Assembly (NCBI GenBank): GCA_963965975.1
Contig: OZ014412.1
Location: 6,512,501-6,576,500, forward strand
Origin: Xestospongia bergquistia
Lineage: Eukaryota; Porifera; Demospongiae; Haplosclerida; Petrosiidae
Direction: 5' to 3'
DNA: 64,000 nt
In this document: in pieces, positions 63,413 to 64,000 of the stretch
Layout of the letters: each line of letters starts with the position of its first letter
Position numbering within the stretch: position 1 is the stretch's first letter
Notes under the pieces: model-generated
Seen by the model: only the letters and a program-made list of their open reading frames with translations
The model's database searches: none
What the model was told of the DNA's origin: nothing
Made by a program: the position numbers and the translations under genes

Positions 63413-64000
63413 TTAACGTACGCTTTGGAATTCGATTGTCTGTAATTTAATTAATTGGCTTTGGTTTGATCCACCTAAGAGATTCACCTGCTTCCAGCTC
63501 TCTACTTCTTGCTCTGTCATAGATATTAATAATGTATAATAATTATATTACAATTATTAATATAGTTTCTAGTATACCTTTCCTTTTGTGATAAATACAA
63601 ACAGCAATAAATACTATAATTACTATTATTAACACCAGGATAAGTCCACTATCTATAATAAACATTATCATCATCAAATTTAGACCGGAACCTATAAAAT
63701 AAATACAAACATTAGTTATAACTTTAAAATTTGTTAACTTACATACCATTGGATATTTTACTATAAGTAGTAGGTTCTATAGATGTCATTATACCTGTAG
63801 TACTACAAATACGAGAGAATGTTTTCCTATTTGATGTAGTAGCTAGTGATACAAAAGTCAAATCATAACAATTTACCTATTATTGTAGGGTATATTGGTA
63901 ATGTGTACTCGAATACTTGAGAGTACACAATAGATGGGTTAGTTATATTTATGGTACCATCTACTATATCATATGCTGTCACAGTATAGTTACCACTAAC
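63413..64000 (-). CDS. Gene D: Ig/FN3 single-pass receptor, 3' part (runs off window)
   Basis: The visible exons are part of the third beta-sandwich exon (63877–64000, cut by the window end), the stalk exon (63747–63842), the TM exon (63578–63691; GLILVLIIVIIVFIAVCIY) and the in-phase tail exon 63413–63513 (starting EQEVESWKQ, ending QTIEFQSVR, no tyrosine). They match gene A in size and phase. The donor after the third unit is shifted by a 13-bp loss but keeps GT. A tail exon with the NYDDYTVLKI frame follows at about 63199–63300, again out of phase. Gene D is the fourth member of the family. Confidence 0.82.

Larger units (their letters stand above)
58419..64000. repeat. Segmental duplication, copy B
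   Basis: Nearly identical to 33697 onward, but it keeps about 2.5 kb (58908–61430) that copy A has lost. It runs to the window end through gene D. Confidence 0.92.

Overview
This window is animal DNA: AT-rich, with many short GT–AG introns, no operons and a high load of DNA transposons. A cluster of GABA-B-type class C GPCRs, a NOMO gene, a TRIM gene, and sponge-like Ginger, hAT, pogo and copia elements suggest a demosponge. Amphimedon queenslandica is my best guess; that is inference from the gene families, not a database match.

Left part (1–33.7 kb). Four tandem plus-strand copies of a GABA-B-like receptor are present. R1 (43–4055) is cut at its 5' end by the window edge but is open throughout what is visible. 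R2 (4731–6019) is a fragment. R3 (15814–23907) and R4 (25261–31150) are complete in layout but carry frameshifts and stops. A full-length minus-strand NOMO gene (8074–15735), an ER protein of the translocon-associated nicalin/TMEM147/NOMO complex, starts 78 bp from R3 head to head. Broken NOMO pieces lie at 6385–6897 (3' end) and 31950–33690 (5' part), so the ancestral duplicated unit was probably NOMO plus receptors. A RING/B-box TRIM gene (6937–7719) sits between the NOMO copies. MITEs, a hAT fragment, an 11-bp satellite of 1.8 kb and simple repeats fill the introns.

Middle part (36–48 kb). Three minus-strand paralogues (gene A 36601–38662, gene B 40051–42697, gene C 45073–47540), and a fourth cut by the right window edge (gene D, from 63413), encode single-pass receptors. 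Their layout is signal peptide, Ig-like domain, FN3-like domains, stalk, TM helix, short tail. I could reconstruct A, B and C exon by exon with domain-bounding introns nearly all in phase 1, giving open proteins of 541, 550 and 550 residues. The ectodomains are similar but the tails differ: B has a consensus ITIM and further tyrosines, C has a different tyrosine-rich tail, and A and D have tails without tyrosine. This looks like a paired-receptor or allorecognition-type cluster and is the most interesting content of the window.

Right part (48–64 kb). A Ty1/copia element with two LTRs and a 5-bp target duplication (48494–52901) lies at the edge of a repeated small exon module. Next come a pogo-type transposase relic (53360–54690), a short Ginger-like element (55806–57182), a hAT relic (57491–58139), and a larger degenerate Ginger-type element with integrase, C48-type protease and PHD finger (about 59160–62300), itself hit by a hAT. 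The 58419–64000 stretch is a segmental duplicate of 33697–37400, which has lost the middle of the Ginger element.
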